From contig CACWMK010000022.1 of the NCBI GenBank assembly GCA_902761905.1, positions 25,191 to 89,190 of the forward strand: DNA of 64,000 nucleotides, given 5' to 3'. The position numbers and the translations under genes are program-made. The notes under the pieces were generated by a model, which saw nothing but the letters and a program-made list of their open reading frames with translations, made no database searches and was not told where the DNA came from. Source of the stretch: an uncultured Prevotellaceae bacterium. GTDB taxonomy: Bacteria > Bacteroidota > Bacteroidia > Bacteroidales > Bacteroidaceae. Positions 53,375 to 63,325 of this stretch are shown here, piece after piece (the first letter of the stretch is position 1; each line of letters opens with the position of its first letter).

Positions 53375-54682
53375 CTATAGGAATGCATAGCGGCAAACAA
53401 ACAATGCAGCCAACAGGATTGTGGCCCAGTTCATGTTGTTACGCTCGTCCTTATCTTTCATTGTACCCGACAGCAGGTGGATAAGCACATACGAAATCAC
53501 ACCCATCAGAATACCATCTGATATGCTATATGTAAGCGGCATCATCACGATACATACGAAGCATGGTATTGCCGTAACATAGTCGCTGAAGTCAACTTTA
53601 CGGATGTCGTGCATCATCATCACACCTACCAGGATAAGTGCAGCAGCTGTAGCCTGAGATGGGATAGCAAGGAACAGCGGTGCAAAGAGCAGTGCTACAG
53701 CAAAGCAGATGGCTGTAGTAAGACTGGTCAATCCTGAGCGACCACCTACGTTTACACCCGAGGCGCTCTCTACATAAGTGGTAACTGTAGATGTTCCAAG
53801 CATAGCACCAACGGTAGTACCGATAGCATCGGCCATAAATGCCTGATTCAGATTCTTTACGTTACCGTTGTCATCCACCATGCCTGCACGGTTTGATACA
53901 CCAATCAGTGTTCCGATAGTATCAAACATATCGATAAACAGGAAGGTGAGTACTACTACCACCATATCTACCGTAAAGATGTTGTGGAACTCAAACTGCC
54001 AGAAGATAGGGGCGATTGATGGGGGTGTAGACATGATGCCTGTATAATTGGTAACACCCAGAGGTATACCTGCGATTGTGGTTACCAGGATACCGATGAG
54101 CAATGAGCCTGTAACCTTTCTTACCAACAGGGCCGAAGTAAGGATAATGCCGAATATGGCCAACAGCACAGCGGGATCGTGCAGATTACCCAGTGTGATA
54201 AATGTTGATTCTGAGGCACTTACGATACCAGCACCCTTAAGTCCTACGAATGCGATAAACAGTCCGATACCAGGACTGATGGCTCGACGCAGTACCAAAG
54301 GTATAGCATTAACAATATGCTTGCGCAAGCCTGTTATTGTCAGCAGGATGAATATCAATCCCTCTATCAGCACAGCGGTAAGCGCAAACTGCCATGTATA
54401 GCCCATAGTAAGCACTACAGTGAATGCAAAAAATGCATTCAATCCCATACCAGGAGCCAGTGCGAAAGGCAACTTGGCGTAGATAGCCATTACCAATGTA
54501 CCTACTACAGCTGCGATACATGTAGTTGTGAATACGGCCCCAGCATCCATACCAGTAGCCGAGAGAATACTTGGGTTAACGGCCAAGATGTAAGCCATTG
54601 TTAAGAAAGTGGTAATACCACCGATAACCTCCTTGCGCAATGTCATTGTGGAGGGATCGAATCCGAATAGTTTCTGAATCAT
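53375..54682 (-). CDS. Guanine/hypoxanthine permease (AzgA-type NCS2 family)
   Basis: 435 residues with about 12 membrane helices and AzgA-type motifs: GGITTFLTMAYILAVNP near the start, the substrate region ALAPGMGLNAFFAF and GTSTVTTYVESASG. Family members import hypoxanthine, guanine or adenine with protons. It lies inside the suf operon with 28 and 7 bp gaps, so it is cotranscribed with the suf genes; no functional link is known to me. Confidence 0.9.
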   Translation of the reverse strand: MIQKLFGFDPSTMTLRKEVIGGITTFLTMAYILAVNPSILSATGMDAGAVFTTTCIAAVVGTLVMAIYAKLPFALAPGMGLNAFFAFTVVLTMGYTWQFALTAVLIEGLIFILLTITGLRKHIVNAIPLVLRRAISPGIGLFIAFVGLKGAGIVSASESTFITLGNLHDPAVLLAIFGIILTSALLVRKVTGSLLIGILVTTIAGIPLGVTNYTGIMSTPPSIAPIFWQFEFHNIFTVDMVVVVLTFLFIDMFDTIGTLIGVSNRAGMVDDNGNVKNLNQAFMADAIGTTVGAMLGTSTVTTYVESASGVNVGGRSGLTSLTTAICFAVALLFAPLFLAIPSQATAAALILVGVMMMHDIRKVDFSDYVTAIPCFVCIVMMPLTYSISDGILMGVISYVLIHLLSGTMKDKDERNNMNWATILLAALFVCRYAFL

Positions 54683-54689
54683 ATTGTTT

Positions 54690-56118
54690 TTATCCTACAG
54701 TTCCTTCTAATGATACACTTAATAGTTTCTGAGCCTCAACGGCAAACTCCATAGGCAACTTCTGCAGCACCTCTTTGGCGTAGCCGTTTACGATAAGTCC
54801 TACGGCCTGCTCTGTGGGGATACCACGCTGATTACAATAGAACAGCTGGTCTTCTGATATCTTCGAGGTGGTAGCCTCGTGTTCAAACACGGCAGTGTCG
54901 TTGTGCACATCCATATATGGGAAGGTGTGTGCTCCGCAATCAGAACCTAACAGCAGCGAGTCGCAGCTAGAGTAGTTGCGGGCATTGTCGGCTGTAGATG
55001 CAGCGCGCACCAGTCCGCGATATGAGTTCTGCGAATGACCTGCCGAAATACCCTTGGAGATGATAGTACTCTTGGTGTTCTTGCCGATGTGAATCATCTT
55101 AGTACCCGTGTCGGCCTCCTGATAGTTGTTGGTAACAGCTACTGAATAGAACTCAGCCTGCGAGTTGTCGCCACGCAGTATGCACGATGGATACTTCCAT
55201 GTGATGGCGCTACCCGTCTCTACCTGAGTCCACGACAACTTACTGTCAACACCACGCAGGTCGCCACGCTTGGTCACCAGATTAAGCACACCGCCCTTAC
55301 CGTTCTCATCGCCTGGATACCAGTTCTGTACGGTCGAGTACTTCACCTCAGCACGATTCATCACGATAATCTCTACGATTGCAGCATGCAACTGGTTCTC
55401 GTCGCGCATCGGGGCTGTACATCCCTCCAGATACGATACGTAAGCATCGTCGTCGGCAATAATCAGTGTACGCTCAAACTGGCCGGTATTCCTTGCGTTG
55501 ATACGGAAATATGAGCTCAGTTCCATTGGGCAGCGTACACCCTTGGGGATGTAAACAAACGAACCATCGCTGAATACAGCCGAATTGAGTGCTGCAAAGA
55601 AGTTATCCTTGTAAGGTACAACTGTGCCCAGGTACTGACGCACCAGATCGCCATGCTCCTTGATAGCCTCGCCGATAGAGCAGAATATGACACCCTTTTC
55701 GCGCAATTTCTCTTTGAAAGTAGTCTTTACGCTCACAGAGTCCATGATGGCATCTACGGCAGTATTGCCGCTCAGTGCCAGTCGCTCCTCGAGGGGGATA
55801 CCCAGCTTATCGAAGGTTTTCTCGAGCTCAGGATCAATCTTGCCATCGCCTTCGGGTTTCTTGGCCAACGGGTCGGCATAGTAGCTAATGGCCTGATAAT
55901 CAATCTCTGGCACATGCACATGACCCCATTTAGGCTCCTGCTGCTCTCGCCAGTAGCGGAACGCTTTCAAGCGGAACTCGAGCATCCACTCGGGCTCCCC
56001 TTTCTTAGCAGAGATGAGCCGAACGATATCCTCGTTCAGCCCTTTCTTCGGTGGTGAAGCCAAATTCATACTTCTGCTCAGCCACCTGACGTACAAATTC
56101 ATTTTTCTTTTCTGACAT
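54690..56118 (-). pseudogene. sufB: Fe-S assembly protein SufB with an early frameshift
   Basis: SufB is the core scaffold of the SUF system and usually essential. Starting 2 bp after the infB stop, the frame from ATG 56118 reads [20 protein letters not shown], the family start, then [11 protein letters not shown] and stops after 37 codons. The rest of SufB ([20 protein letters not shown] to the end) is intact in another frame that has its own ATG only at 56102. The segment expected between FTT and KGLNED (about DVHTEIIP) is missing. The span of 1429 bp is 476 codons plus one base, as after a deletion of about 20 bp. The alternative, a 470-residue protein from 56102, has an unrelated N-terminus ([12 protein letters not shown]). 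Confidence 0.85.
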
Positions 56119-56120
56119 TA

Positions 56121-59018
56121 TTACAGTTTCTGTTCTACCTCAATCTCAGTGAAGGTCTCGATGATATCACCTACCTGGATATCGTTGAAGTTAACCAGCG
56201 AGATACCACACTCCAGTCCGGTTGCCACTTCCTTGGCATCGTCCTTGTAACGCTTCAAGGCGTCGATAGGAGCAGTGTGGATAACGATACCATCGCGGAT
56301 GACGCGGGCTTTATCCTTGTTGTGAACCTTACCGTCGGTAACCAGACCACCGGCAACGGTACCAACCTTAGATATCTTGAATACCTGCTTAACCTCGATC
56401 TCACCAGAGATGATTTCCTTCTTAACCTTGTCGAGCATACCCTGCATGGTCTGCTTCACATCGTCGATAGCGTCGTAAATAATAGAATATGTATTGATTT
56501 CAACACCCTCGCGATCGGCAGCTCTGCGGGCATCGGCCGATGGACGTACCTGGAATCCGATGATGATGGCCTCTGATGCAGAAGCAAGCATTACATCGTT
56601 CTCAGAAATCTGACCTACAGCCTTAGAGATTACGTTAACCTGAACCTTCTCTGTGCTCAGCTTGATGAACGAGTCAGAGAGAGCCTCGATAGATCCGTCG
56701 GTGTCACCCTTAACGATGATGTTCAACTCGTGGAACTCACCCAGAGCGATACGGTGCGACAGCTCGTCGAGACCAAGCTTGGTAGTGGTACGCAGGCTCT
56801 GCTCACGCTGCAACTGGATACGCTTGTTGGCGATTTCGCGGGCCTCCTGCTCACTCTCCATTACGTGGAACGAGTCACCTGCAGTAGGAGCACCGTTCAA
56901 TCCCAGGATGATAGCTGGCTCAGCAGGTCCGGCTGTCTCGATGCGCTGGTTACGCTCATTGAACATAGCCTTTACACGGCCCCAGGCTGTACCTGCGATA
57001 ACTACATCACCTATCTTGAGTGTACCGTTTGATACGAGTACTGTCGATACATATCCACGCCCCTTGTCGAGCGAACTCTCGATGATAGAACCGGTAGCTC
57101 TACGGTTAGGATTAGCCTTCAGATCGAGCATCTCGGCCTCGAGCAGTACCTTTTCGAGCAGCTCTTCTACGCCGATACCCTTCTTGGCACTGATCTCCTG
57201 ACACTGATACTTACCACCCCACTCTTCTACCAGCAGGTTCATGTTGGCCAGGTCCTCACGAATCTTGTCGGGGTTAGCACCTGGCTTATCTATCTTGTTG
57301 ATAGCGAATACCATAGGTACGTTGGCTGCCTGTGCGTGGGCGATGGCCTCCTTGGTGGTAGGCATCACTGAGTCGTCGGCTGCTACGATGATGATGGCGA
57401 TATCAGTTACCTGAGCACCACGGGCACGCATGGCTGTGAAGGCCTCGTGTCCAGGAGTATCCAGGAATGTTATCTGTCGTCCGTCCTTCAGCTCTACGTT
57501 GTAAGCACCGATGTGCTGTGTGATACCACCAGCCTCACCAGCGATAACGTTGGTATTGCGGATGTGGTCGAGCAGCGAAGTCTTACCGTGGTCTACGTGT
57601 CCCATCACTGTCACGATAGGAGCGCGAGTTACGAGATCGTTTTCATCGTCCTCCTCCTCAGTGATAGCGTTCTGTACTTCGGCAGATACATACTCGGTGG
57701 TGAATCCGAACTCCTCGGCTACGATGTTGATGGTCTCAGCATCCAGACGCTGGTTGATCGACACCATGATACCGATACTCATACATGTACCGATAACCTG
57801 GTTCACGCCAACGTTCATCATCGTTGCAAGCTCTGACACTGTCACAAACTCCGTCAGCTTCAGTACCTTACTCTGTGCTGCCTCCTGTGCCATCTCCTCG
57901 TTCATACGCTCGGCTACTGCGTCACGCTTCTCACGACGATACTTGGCCCCCTTCTTGTTCTGATTCTTCGAAGTCAAGCGGGCCAGTGTCTCTTTTACCT
58001 GACGTGCTACTGCCTCGTCGTCTACCTCCAGTGGCTTCTGGATAGGACGGTTCTTCTTGTTCTTCTTACCGCCGCCACCGTTGTTTCCATCCTGGAAGTT
58101 CTGGTTGCCACCCTTGTTCTTCTTATTGTTGTTCTGGTTGCCGCCCTTGTTCTCATTGGCTGCAGCCTCGATGTCAACACGCTCCTTGCCGCCGTGTATG
58201 CGCTCGCGCTTCTTCTTCTCGCCGTGCATCTGAGCCTGCTTCTCCTCGCGCTCCTTACGACGTTCCTCCTTCGACTTCTTCTTAGGACGAGTGCTCTGGT
58301 TCAGCGAGTCGAGGTCTATCTTACCTACCACGTTGAAGTTTGGCGCCATCTTCTTCTCGCTCTTCAGTGTGAAGATTGATGTCTCAGCAGGCTTCTCTTC
58401 CTGCTTTGGCTCAGCCTTCTGCTCAGGCTTGGGCTGCTGGGCAACTGGCTGCTGTGCGGCAGGCTTCTGTTCCTGCTTTGGTGCAGCTGCCTCAGGTGCC
58501 TTAGGCTGTGGCTGTGGCTCGGGCTTAACCTCGGGCTTGGGCTGTGGTGCTGGCTCCTGCTTTGGTTCGGGCTTCACCTCAGGCTTTGGCTCGGGTTTGG
58601 GCTCGGGCTTGGGCTGTGGTGCTGGCTGAACGACAACTGGCTTCTGCTCCTGCTTAGGTGCAGCTGCCTCGGGGGCCTTGGGTTTTTCTTCCTGATGCTT
58701 GGGCTTACCCACAGTGCTCAGGTCTATCTTTCCTAGCGGAGTAAATGTCTGCTTAGCCTCTTCCTTTGCCACTGTTGGCTCGGGCTTCTGTTCTGGCTTA
58801 GCTTTCTTCTCCTTCTTGGGGAAAATCATACCGGCCTGGGTCTTCACGTCCTTGTCGCCCTTAAACTCCTTTACCAGCGCATTGTACTGTTCGTCGCTGA
58901 TTTTGGTGTTTACGGTAGCATCTTTGATGTCGCCCAGATTCTTTTTCTTCAGATAGTCGATAGCTGTCTGAAGTCCGATATTCAGTTCTCCTAATACTTT
59001 ATTTAATCTAACACCCAT
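56121..59018 (-). CDS. infB: Translation initiation factor IF-2
   Basis: GTPase that brings fMet-tRNA to the 30S subunit. 965 residues: N-terminal IF2_N-like domain ([13 protein letters not shown]), a long low-complexity linker of KPEPKPE, QPKPE and AAAPKQEQ repeats (about 85-230), a Lys/Asn/Gly-rich patch, second IF2_N domain near 375, then the G domain ([26 protein letters not shown]) and domains II-IV. The linker repeats in nucleotides are a likely site of length variation. Part of rimP-nusA-infB. Confidence 0.96.
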   Translation of the reverse strand: MGVRLNKVLGELNIGLQTAIDYLKKKNLGDIKDATVNTKISDEQYNALVKEFKGDKDVKTQAGMIFPKKEKKAKPEQKPEPTVAKEEAKQTFTPLGKIDLSTVGKPKHQEEKPKAPEAAAPKQEQKPVVVQPAPQPKPEPKPEPKPEVKPEPKQEPAPQPKPEVKPEPQPQPKAPEAAAPKQEQKPAAQQPVAQQPKPEQKAEPKQEEKPAETSIFTLKSEKKMAPNFNVVGKIDLDSLNQSTRPKKKSKEERRKEREEKQAQMHGEKKKRERIHGGKERVDIEAAANENKGGNQNNNKKNKGGNQNFQDGNNGGGGKKNKKNRPIQKPLEVDDEAVARQVKETLARLTSKNQNKKGAKYRREKRDAVAERMNEEMAQEAAQSKVLKLTEFVTVSELATMMNVGVNQVIGTCMSIGIMVSINQRLDAETINIVAEEFGFTTEYVSAEVQNAITEEEDDENDLVTRAPIVTVMGHVDHGKTSLLDHIRNTNVIAGEAGGITQHIGAYNVELKDGRQITFLDTPGHEAFTAMRARGAQVTDIAIIIVAADDSVMPTTKEAIAHAQAANVPMVFAINKIDKPGANPDKIREDLANMNLLVEEWGGKYQCQEISAKKGIGVEELLEKVLLEAEMLDLKANPNRRATGSIIESSLDKGRGYVSTVLVSNGTLKIGDVVIAGTAWGRVKAMFNERNQRIETAGPAEPAIILGLNGAPTAGDSFHVMESEQEAREIANKRIQLQREQSLRTTTKLGLDELSHRIALGEFHELNIIVKGDTDGSIEALSDSFIKLSTEKVQVNVISKAVGQISENDVMLASASEAIIIGFQVRPSADARRAADREGVEINTYSIIYDAIDDVKQTMQGMLDKVKKEIISGEIEVKQVFKISKVGTVAGGLVTDGKVHNKDKARVIRDGIVIHTAPIDALKRYKDDAKEVATGLECGISLVNFNDIQVGDIIETFTEIEVEQKL

Positions 59019-59056
59019 CTAATTCAAATTGATAATTGAAAATTGATAATTGAAAA

Positions 59057-60316
59057 TTACTCGAATTCTGCGCTAAGCACATCCAGCAGTTGGTCAACTG
59101 TCTCCTCCTCCAGGTCAGCCTTTTCAATCAGCATCTCACGTGGAGCATTGAGCACAGCCTTGGCTGTATCCAGTCCGATGGCCTTGATGGCGTCGATAAC
59201 CCACTGGTCGATCTCGTCAGAGAACTCATCCAGGTAGATATCCTCATCGGCCTCACCCTCGTTAAGTACGCGGAATACATCGATGGTATACTCTGTAAGC
59301 ATCGAAGCCAGCTTGATGTTCATACCGCCACGACCGATGGCCAGCGATACCTCCTCGGGCTGCAGGTAAACCTCTGCCTTGTGGTTCTCCTCATCCAGAT
59401 TGATGCTTGAGATCTTAGCAGGGCTAAGAGCACGCTGGATGAACAGCTGGGTGTTGCTTGAGTAGTTTATCACGTCGATATTCTCATTGCAGAGCTCGCG
59501 AACGATACCGTGCACACGACTACCCTTCACACCTACGCAGGCTCCTACTGGGTCGATACGGTCATCGTAGCTCTCAACGGCAACCTTGGCACGATCGCCA
59601 GGGATACGGGCCACACGCTTGATGGTGATAAGTCCGTCCTGAATCTCAGGCACCTCGGCCTCGAGCAGACGCTCAAGGAACTCAGGGCTTGTACGGCTCA
59701 GGATGATGCGAGGATTGTTGTTCTCGTTCTGCACCTCCTTTACTACGGCACGTACGGTCTCACCCTTGCGGTAGTTGTCTGACGGGATCTGCTCAGCCTT
59801 TGGCAAGTGGAGCTCGTTACCCTCATCGTCAACCAGCAGCACCTCGCGCTTCCAGATCTGATATACCTCGCCGCTCACTACCTGGTGTACTTTGTCCTTG
59901 TACTTCTGGTAGAGTGAATCGTGCTCCAGCTCCAGAATCTTCGAAGCCAGTGTCTGACGCAGGTTCAGGATGGCGCGACGGCCAAACTTAGCAAACTCAA
60001 CCTCCTCAGATACTTCCTCGCCTACCTCGTAGTCGGGCTCAATCTTCTGAGCCTCGCTCAGCTCGATCTCCTTGTTCTCATCTATCACCTCACCGTCGGG
60101 TACTACCACACGGTTGCGGTGAATCTCAAAGTCGCCCTTGTCGGGGTTAACGATCACGTCAAAATTCTCGTCCGAACCGAAGATCTTAGCGATAACGTTG
60201 CGGAAGCTTTCCTCCAGCACGCTCACCAGTGTGGTGCGGTCGATGTTTTTGGTCTCCTTGAATTCCTGGAAGGTCTCAATCATTGAGGGGCCCTTCACGT
60301 CTTTTTTGATTGCCAT
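59057..60316 (-). CDS. nusA: Transcription termination/antitermination factor NusA
   Basis: 419 residues: N-terminal RNA polymerase-binding domain (residues 1 to about 130), S1 domain, KH1 and KH2 domains (GVKGSRVHGIVRELCNENIDV and AIGRGGMNIKLASML), and a short acidic C-terminus. Order rimP-nusA-infB is the standard one. The 38-bp gap to infB contains direct repeats of TTGATAATTGAAAA. Confidence 0.95.
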   Translation of the reverse strand: MAIKKDVKGPSMIETFQEFKETKNIDRTTLVSVLEESFRNVIAKIFGSDENFDVIVNPDKGDFEIHRNRVVVPDGEVIDENKEIELSEAQKIEPDYEVGEEVSEEVEFAKFGRRAILNLRQTLASKILELEHDSLYQKYKDKVHQVVSGEVYQIWKREVLLVDDEGNELHLPKAEQIPSDNYRKGETVRAVVKEVQNENNNPRIILSRTSPEFLERLLEAEVPEIQDGLITIKRVARIPGDRAKVAVESYDDRIDPVGACVGVKGSRVHGIVRELCNENIDVINYSSNTQLFIQRALSPAKISSINLDEENHKAEVYLQPEEVSLAIGRGGMNIKLASMLTEYTIDVFRVLNEGEADEDIYLDEFSDEIDQWVIDAIKAIGLDTAKAVLNAPREMLIEKADLEEETVDQLLDVLSAEFE

Positions 60317-60331
60317 TGTATTATTATTTTT

Positions 60332-60799
60332 TTATTTGAATGCGAGTAAATATTTAGCGTACTTCACCTCGTCCATCTGGTAGGTCTTGTCTACGTCTAC
60401 CAGCACTGGGCGCTTCTTGCCTTCCTGCTTCTGCTTTTCCTGTACGGTGATGGTGAAGCTTGGGGCGTCAACTGCCTTAAGCACACCCTGTACTTTCTTG
60501 CCATCGGCCTGCAGCACCTCGAGTGTGTCGCCGATGTGGTTGATGTACTGCTGGGCCACCTTGAATGGCTGTCCCAGTCCGGCACTGCCCACTTCGAGTT
60601 CGTATTCTCCGAGTTCCTCGCCCAGGCGCTCCTGCAGGAATCGGCTCAATTCTGCACAATCCTCGATCCATACGCCGTCGGCGTGGTCGATTTCAATCAC
60701 GATGCGGTCATCAGCCGCAAAGTTCACGTCTACCAGGAAGTACTCGTTGCCCTGCAACCACTCTTCCGTCAATGTCTTTACAATTTCCTTATTTATCAT
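60332..60799 (-). CDS. rimP: Ribosome maturation factor RimP
   Basis: 155 residues, assists 30S assembly. N-terminal domain with DDRIVIEIDHADGVWIEDCAELSRFL and EVGSAGLGQPFK, and a C-terminal SH3-like domain (VQGVLKAVDAPSFTITV). First gene of the operon; its promoter and a 5' hairpin are described separately. Confidence 0.93.
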   Translation of the reverse strand: MINKEIVKTLTEEWLQGNEYFLVDVNFAADDRIVIEIDHADGVWIEDCAELSRFLQERLGEELGEYELEVGSAGLGQPFKVAQQYINHIGDTLEVLQADGKKVQGVLKAVDAPSFTITVQEKQKQEGKKRPVLVDVDKTYQMDEVKYAKYLLAFK

Positions 60800-60819
60800 C
60801 TATCAGTTATTAAATATAA

Positions 60820-60849
60820 GAATGAGAGACTCTTGCGAGCCCCTCATTC
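60820..60849 (-). promoter_or_regulatory. Hairpin in the rimP 5' untranslated region
   Basis: Minus strand: 13-bp stem (GAATGAGGGGCTC with GAGTCTCTCATTC, two G-U pairs) closed by a GCAA tetraloop, about 20 bp before the rimP ATG. No T-run follows, so it is not a terminator. It may stabilise or regulate the rimP-nusA-infB mRNA. Confidence 0.55.
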
Positions 60850-60862
60850 CGCTGAACGGGTG

Positions 60863-60894
60863 CAAAATTACGAATATTTCCGCAATCCGCCAAA
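60863..60894 (-). promoter_or_regulatory. Promoter of rimP-nusA-infB(-suf)
   Basis: Minus strand: TTTG at 60894-60891, 20 bp spacer, TAATTTTG at 60870-60863. Full match to the Bacteroidota pattern. Confidence 0.75.
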
Positions 60895-60909
60895 TTTTTC
60901 GCCACTTTT

Positions 60910-62670
60910 TTACGCTAATTCACTAAAAATCATCTGTTTAGGTGCTTTTTCGGTGATATTTACAGGCGATTTCTTCTGTAGCAGTATCAGCTGAGCTGTC
61001 TGCTTCTGCTTTTTGGGCTGCAGCACTTTCTTGTACTCTTCAGGATTCTTAAGCAGTCGGATGGCCTCCTTCATCTGCTTGTCGTAGGCCAGTCCGGCCT
61101 CGATGGCTCCACGCTGATAGTAGTAGGCCGATATGATGTCGCTTTCAAGCACCTGGCGCAGCACCTTTTCGTGCTTGTCCAGATCGGTGGCCACGTTGTG
61201 GTTCAGCTGTTTTTCCAGCTCGTCGAATGTCTGCTTGGCATCGTCGTAGTAGCCCTCAAACTTGGCTGTCTTAACCAGTTCGGCCAGCTGTTTCTTGCTC
61301 ACTGGGTCGTAGGTAAAACCGCTCTTTATCACACGGCTCTTAAACTCCTGCCAGTCGGCATCGCTGATGTGGAATTCGGCTGCTGGAGCTATCTGTGGGT
61401 GCTTCGATATGTAGTCCACCACGTAGTCGAACATCACTTCAGTAGAATCCTGACCACTGGCACTCAGATAGTAAGCGATGTTAGGTATGGTGTCGGCCTT
61501 CAACTCTACATCGGGCATAATGCCGCCGCCATCGCGCACCTCACGACCGTTGCGAGTATAGAACACCTTGGTCAGCGAGTCAGGGATATGCTCCTGATAG
61601 CCCATGCCGCGCTTGTAGTTGTAGGCCTGTATGCAGCGACCGCTAGGGATGTAGTATTTAGATGTCGTTACCTTCATGTTAGTGTTGTATGGCAGGTCGA
61701 TAGGTATCTGTACCAGTCCCTTTCCATACGTGCGCGTACCTAATATAGTGGCACGGTCCAGGTCTTGCAATGCTCCGCTGGTAATCTCGCTGGCCGATGC
61801 TGTCTCGCTGTTAACTAGCACCACCATTGGCATCACTGTGTCGACTGGCTCCACACGGGTCTCGTAAGCCTTGGTGGCCTGACGTATCTTACCACGATTC
61901 TCAACCACCTTAACGCCTTTGGGCAACCAGATGTTCAGAATGTCAACGGCCTCCTGCTCCGATCCGCCACCATTGCCACGCAGGTCGAATATCAACTGCT
62001 TGGCGCCCTGTTTCTTCAGGTCTACAAATGCACGGCGCACTTCCTTGGCGCATCCCTCAGTAAACTGGTTCAGCACTATGTAGCCCACACCGTCTTTCAG
62101 TCCGTAGTATGGCAACTCGGGCAACTTGATGTTGCGACGGGTTATCTTAAAGTTCATCAGCTTGCCAGTAGATGGGCGCATTGCCTTCAGCACGAAAGTG
62201 GTGCCAGGCTCGCCGCGCAGATGACTGCTCACGTAGCCCACCTCCTTCGATGTCATCATCGAGTCGTCGATACTCAGTATGATGTCGCCCTTCTTCAGTC
62301 CGGCCTCGGCAGCTGGCATGTTCTCGTAGGGCTCGTCGATAACCACACGATCCAGCTTCTGGTGCTTGCGCACGATGGCACCTATGCCCGCGTACTTACC
62401 TGTCAGCATCTGTCGCAGGTTCTTGGTATCCTCCTGCGCGTAGTATTCGGTATAGGGGTCCAGACTGCGAAGCATGGCGTTGATGGCTGTTCCGATGGTT
62501 GTCTTTGGGTTCAGCGTGTCCACGTATAGCAGGTCCAGATTCTTATACACATGGTTCAGTATGTCCAACTGCTTACCCACCTCAAAATTGTGGTCGCTGG
62601 GTTTCTGAGCCATCACTGTGTTGGCCGATAGTGCCATTGCACACAGAGCTATGATTATTTGTTTCTTCAT
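60910..62670 (-). CDS. C-terminal processing peptidase (S41 family, CtpA-like)
   Basis: Periplasmic serine protease. From ATG 62670 it has 586 residues: signal peptide (MKKQIIIALCAMALSANTVMA), an N-terminal helical domain, PDZ domain (ENMPAAEAGLKKGDIILSIDD), then the S41 core with DLRGNGGG, catalytic Ser in SASEI and Lys in RTYGKGLVQIP, and a long helical C-terminus ending in a Lys-rich tail. The frame continues upstream to 62733 without a signal-like start, so 62670 is preferred. Confidence 0.9.
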   Translation of the reverse strand: MKKQIIIALCAMALSANTVMAQKPSDHNFEVGKQLDILNHVYKNLDLLYVDTLNPKTTIGTAINAMLRSLDPYTEYYAQEDTKNLRQMLTGKYAGIGAIVRKHQKLDRVVIDEPYENMPAAEAGLKKGDIILSIDDSMMTSKEVGYVSSHLRGEPGTTFVLKAMRPSTGKLMNFKITRRNIKLPELPYYGLKDGVGYIVLNQFTEGCAKEVRRAFVDLKKQGAKQLIFDLRGNGGGSEQEAVDILNIWLPKGVKVVENRGKIRQATKAYETRVEPVDTVMPMVVLVNSETASASEITSGALQDLDRATILGTRTYGKGLVQIPIDLPYNTNMKVTTSKYYIPSGRCIQAYNYKRGMGYQEHIPDSLTKVFYTRNGREVRDGGGIMPDVELKADTIPNIAYYLSASGQDSTEVMFDYVVDYISKHPQIAPAAEFHISDADWQEFKSRVIKSGFTYDPVSKKQLAELVKTAKFEGYYDDAKQTFDELEKQLNHNVATDLDKHEKVLRQVLESDIISAYYYQRGAIEAGLAYDKQMKEAIRLLKNPEEYKKVLQPKKQKQTAQLILLQKKSPVNITEKAPKQMIFSELA

Positions 62671-62788
62671 AACGTTGCGAATTAATGTTGTTATTGGGTG
62701 CAAAATTACAGATTTACCTCGAAAAACGTGCATTTTTGTTGGAAAAATGAAAAAAATTAAGGTTTCTAGTCATTTTTTTCCAAAAATA

Positions 62789-62820
62789 TTTGGTAGTTTC
62801 AAAAAAACCTCGTACTTTTG
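62789..62820 (+). promoter_or_regulatory. Promoter of tRNA-Asn
   Basis: TTTG at 62789-62792, 20 bp spacer, TACTTTTG at 62813-62820; 22 bp to the tRNA. Confidence 0.75.
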
Positions 62821-62842
62821 CACCCGCTTACAAGAAAGCACT

Positions 62843-62919
62843 GCTTCAGTAGCTCAGTTGGTTAGAGCACCTGACTGTTAATCAGGGGGTCGTTGGTTCA
62901 AGCCCATCCTGAAGCGCCA
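62843..62919 (+). tRNA. tRNA-Asn (anticodon GTT)
   Basis: Acceptor GCTTCAG/CTGAAGC, D-arm with CAGTTGGTTAGAG, anticodon stem CCTGA/TCAGG around CTGTTAA (GTT), T-arm with GGTTCAAGCC, discriminator G and encoded CCA at 62917-62919. The T-stem (GTTGG-TTCAAGC-CCATC) looks weak by eye, with at least one mismatch. Confidence 0.9.
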
Positions 62920-62938
62920 GTACAAAACGCTGGAAATG

Positions 62939-62975
62939 AGAGAGTTAGACGAAAGTTTGACTCTCTTTTTCTTTT
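62939..62975 (+). terminator. Terminator of tRNA-Asn
   Basis: Stem AGAGAGT / ACTCTCT with a 14-nt loop, then TTTTTCTTTTTC. The remaining gap to 63325 (about 350 bp) is AT-rich with no gene; the only feature seen is the promoter at 63232. Confidence 0.75.
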
Positions 62976-63231
62976 TCACTTTTGCTTGTCTGAACAAATT
63001 TTGGTTATCTATTTATGTTTTTTTAAGTATCAGCTCATATAAAATCATGACATTCAGCGATACTTTGGCAAGCATTTTATAAAGTATCATAGCACATTTT
63101 AAACAAAATAAGATTACTTTGCCAATGATTTCCTTAACACATTACTATTTCGTGTTCTTTTGAATCTTGTATCTTATTAGCGTATTGGGCTACTTTTTAC
63201 AAATTTCAAGTTCATTCTTGAAAACTTTTAG

Positions 63232-63239
63232 TAACTTTG
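63232..63239 (+). promoter_or_regulatory. -7 box of the LuxR-type regulator gene
   Basis: TAACTTTG 86 bp before the ATG at 63326. No clear -33 TTTG. Confidence 0.5.
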
Positions 63240-63325
63240 CAGCCAAACAACCGCTGACGATGGAACAGAAATTCGGAGCAGTGAGAGCAGAGTCAAGCTT
63301 ATAATCGAATAAAACAAAGAGCAAT

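Noticed and set aside
56040-56070. Programmed frameshift in sufB
   Set aside because: No slippery sequence, and an expected stretch of about seven residues is missing, which fits a deletion rather than recoding.
58380-58700. Tandem repeats in infB as a mobile or regulatory repeat
   Set aside because: They encode the KPEP-type linker of IF-2, a normal low-complexity region in this family.
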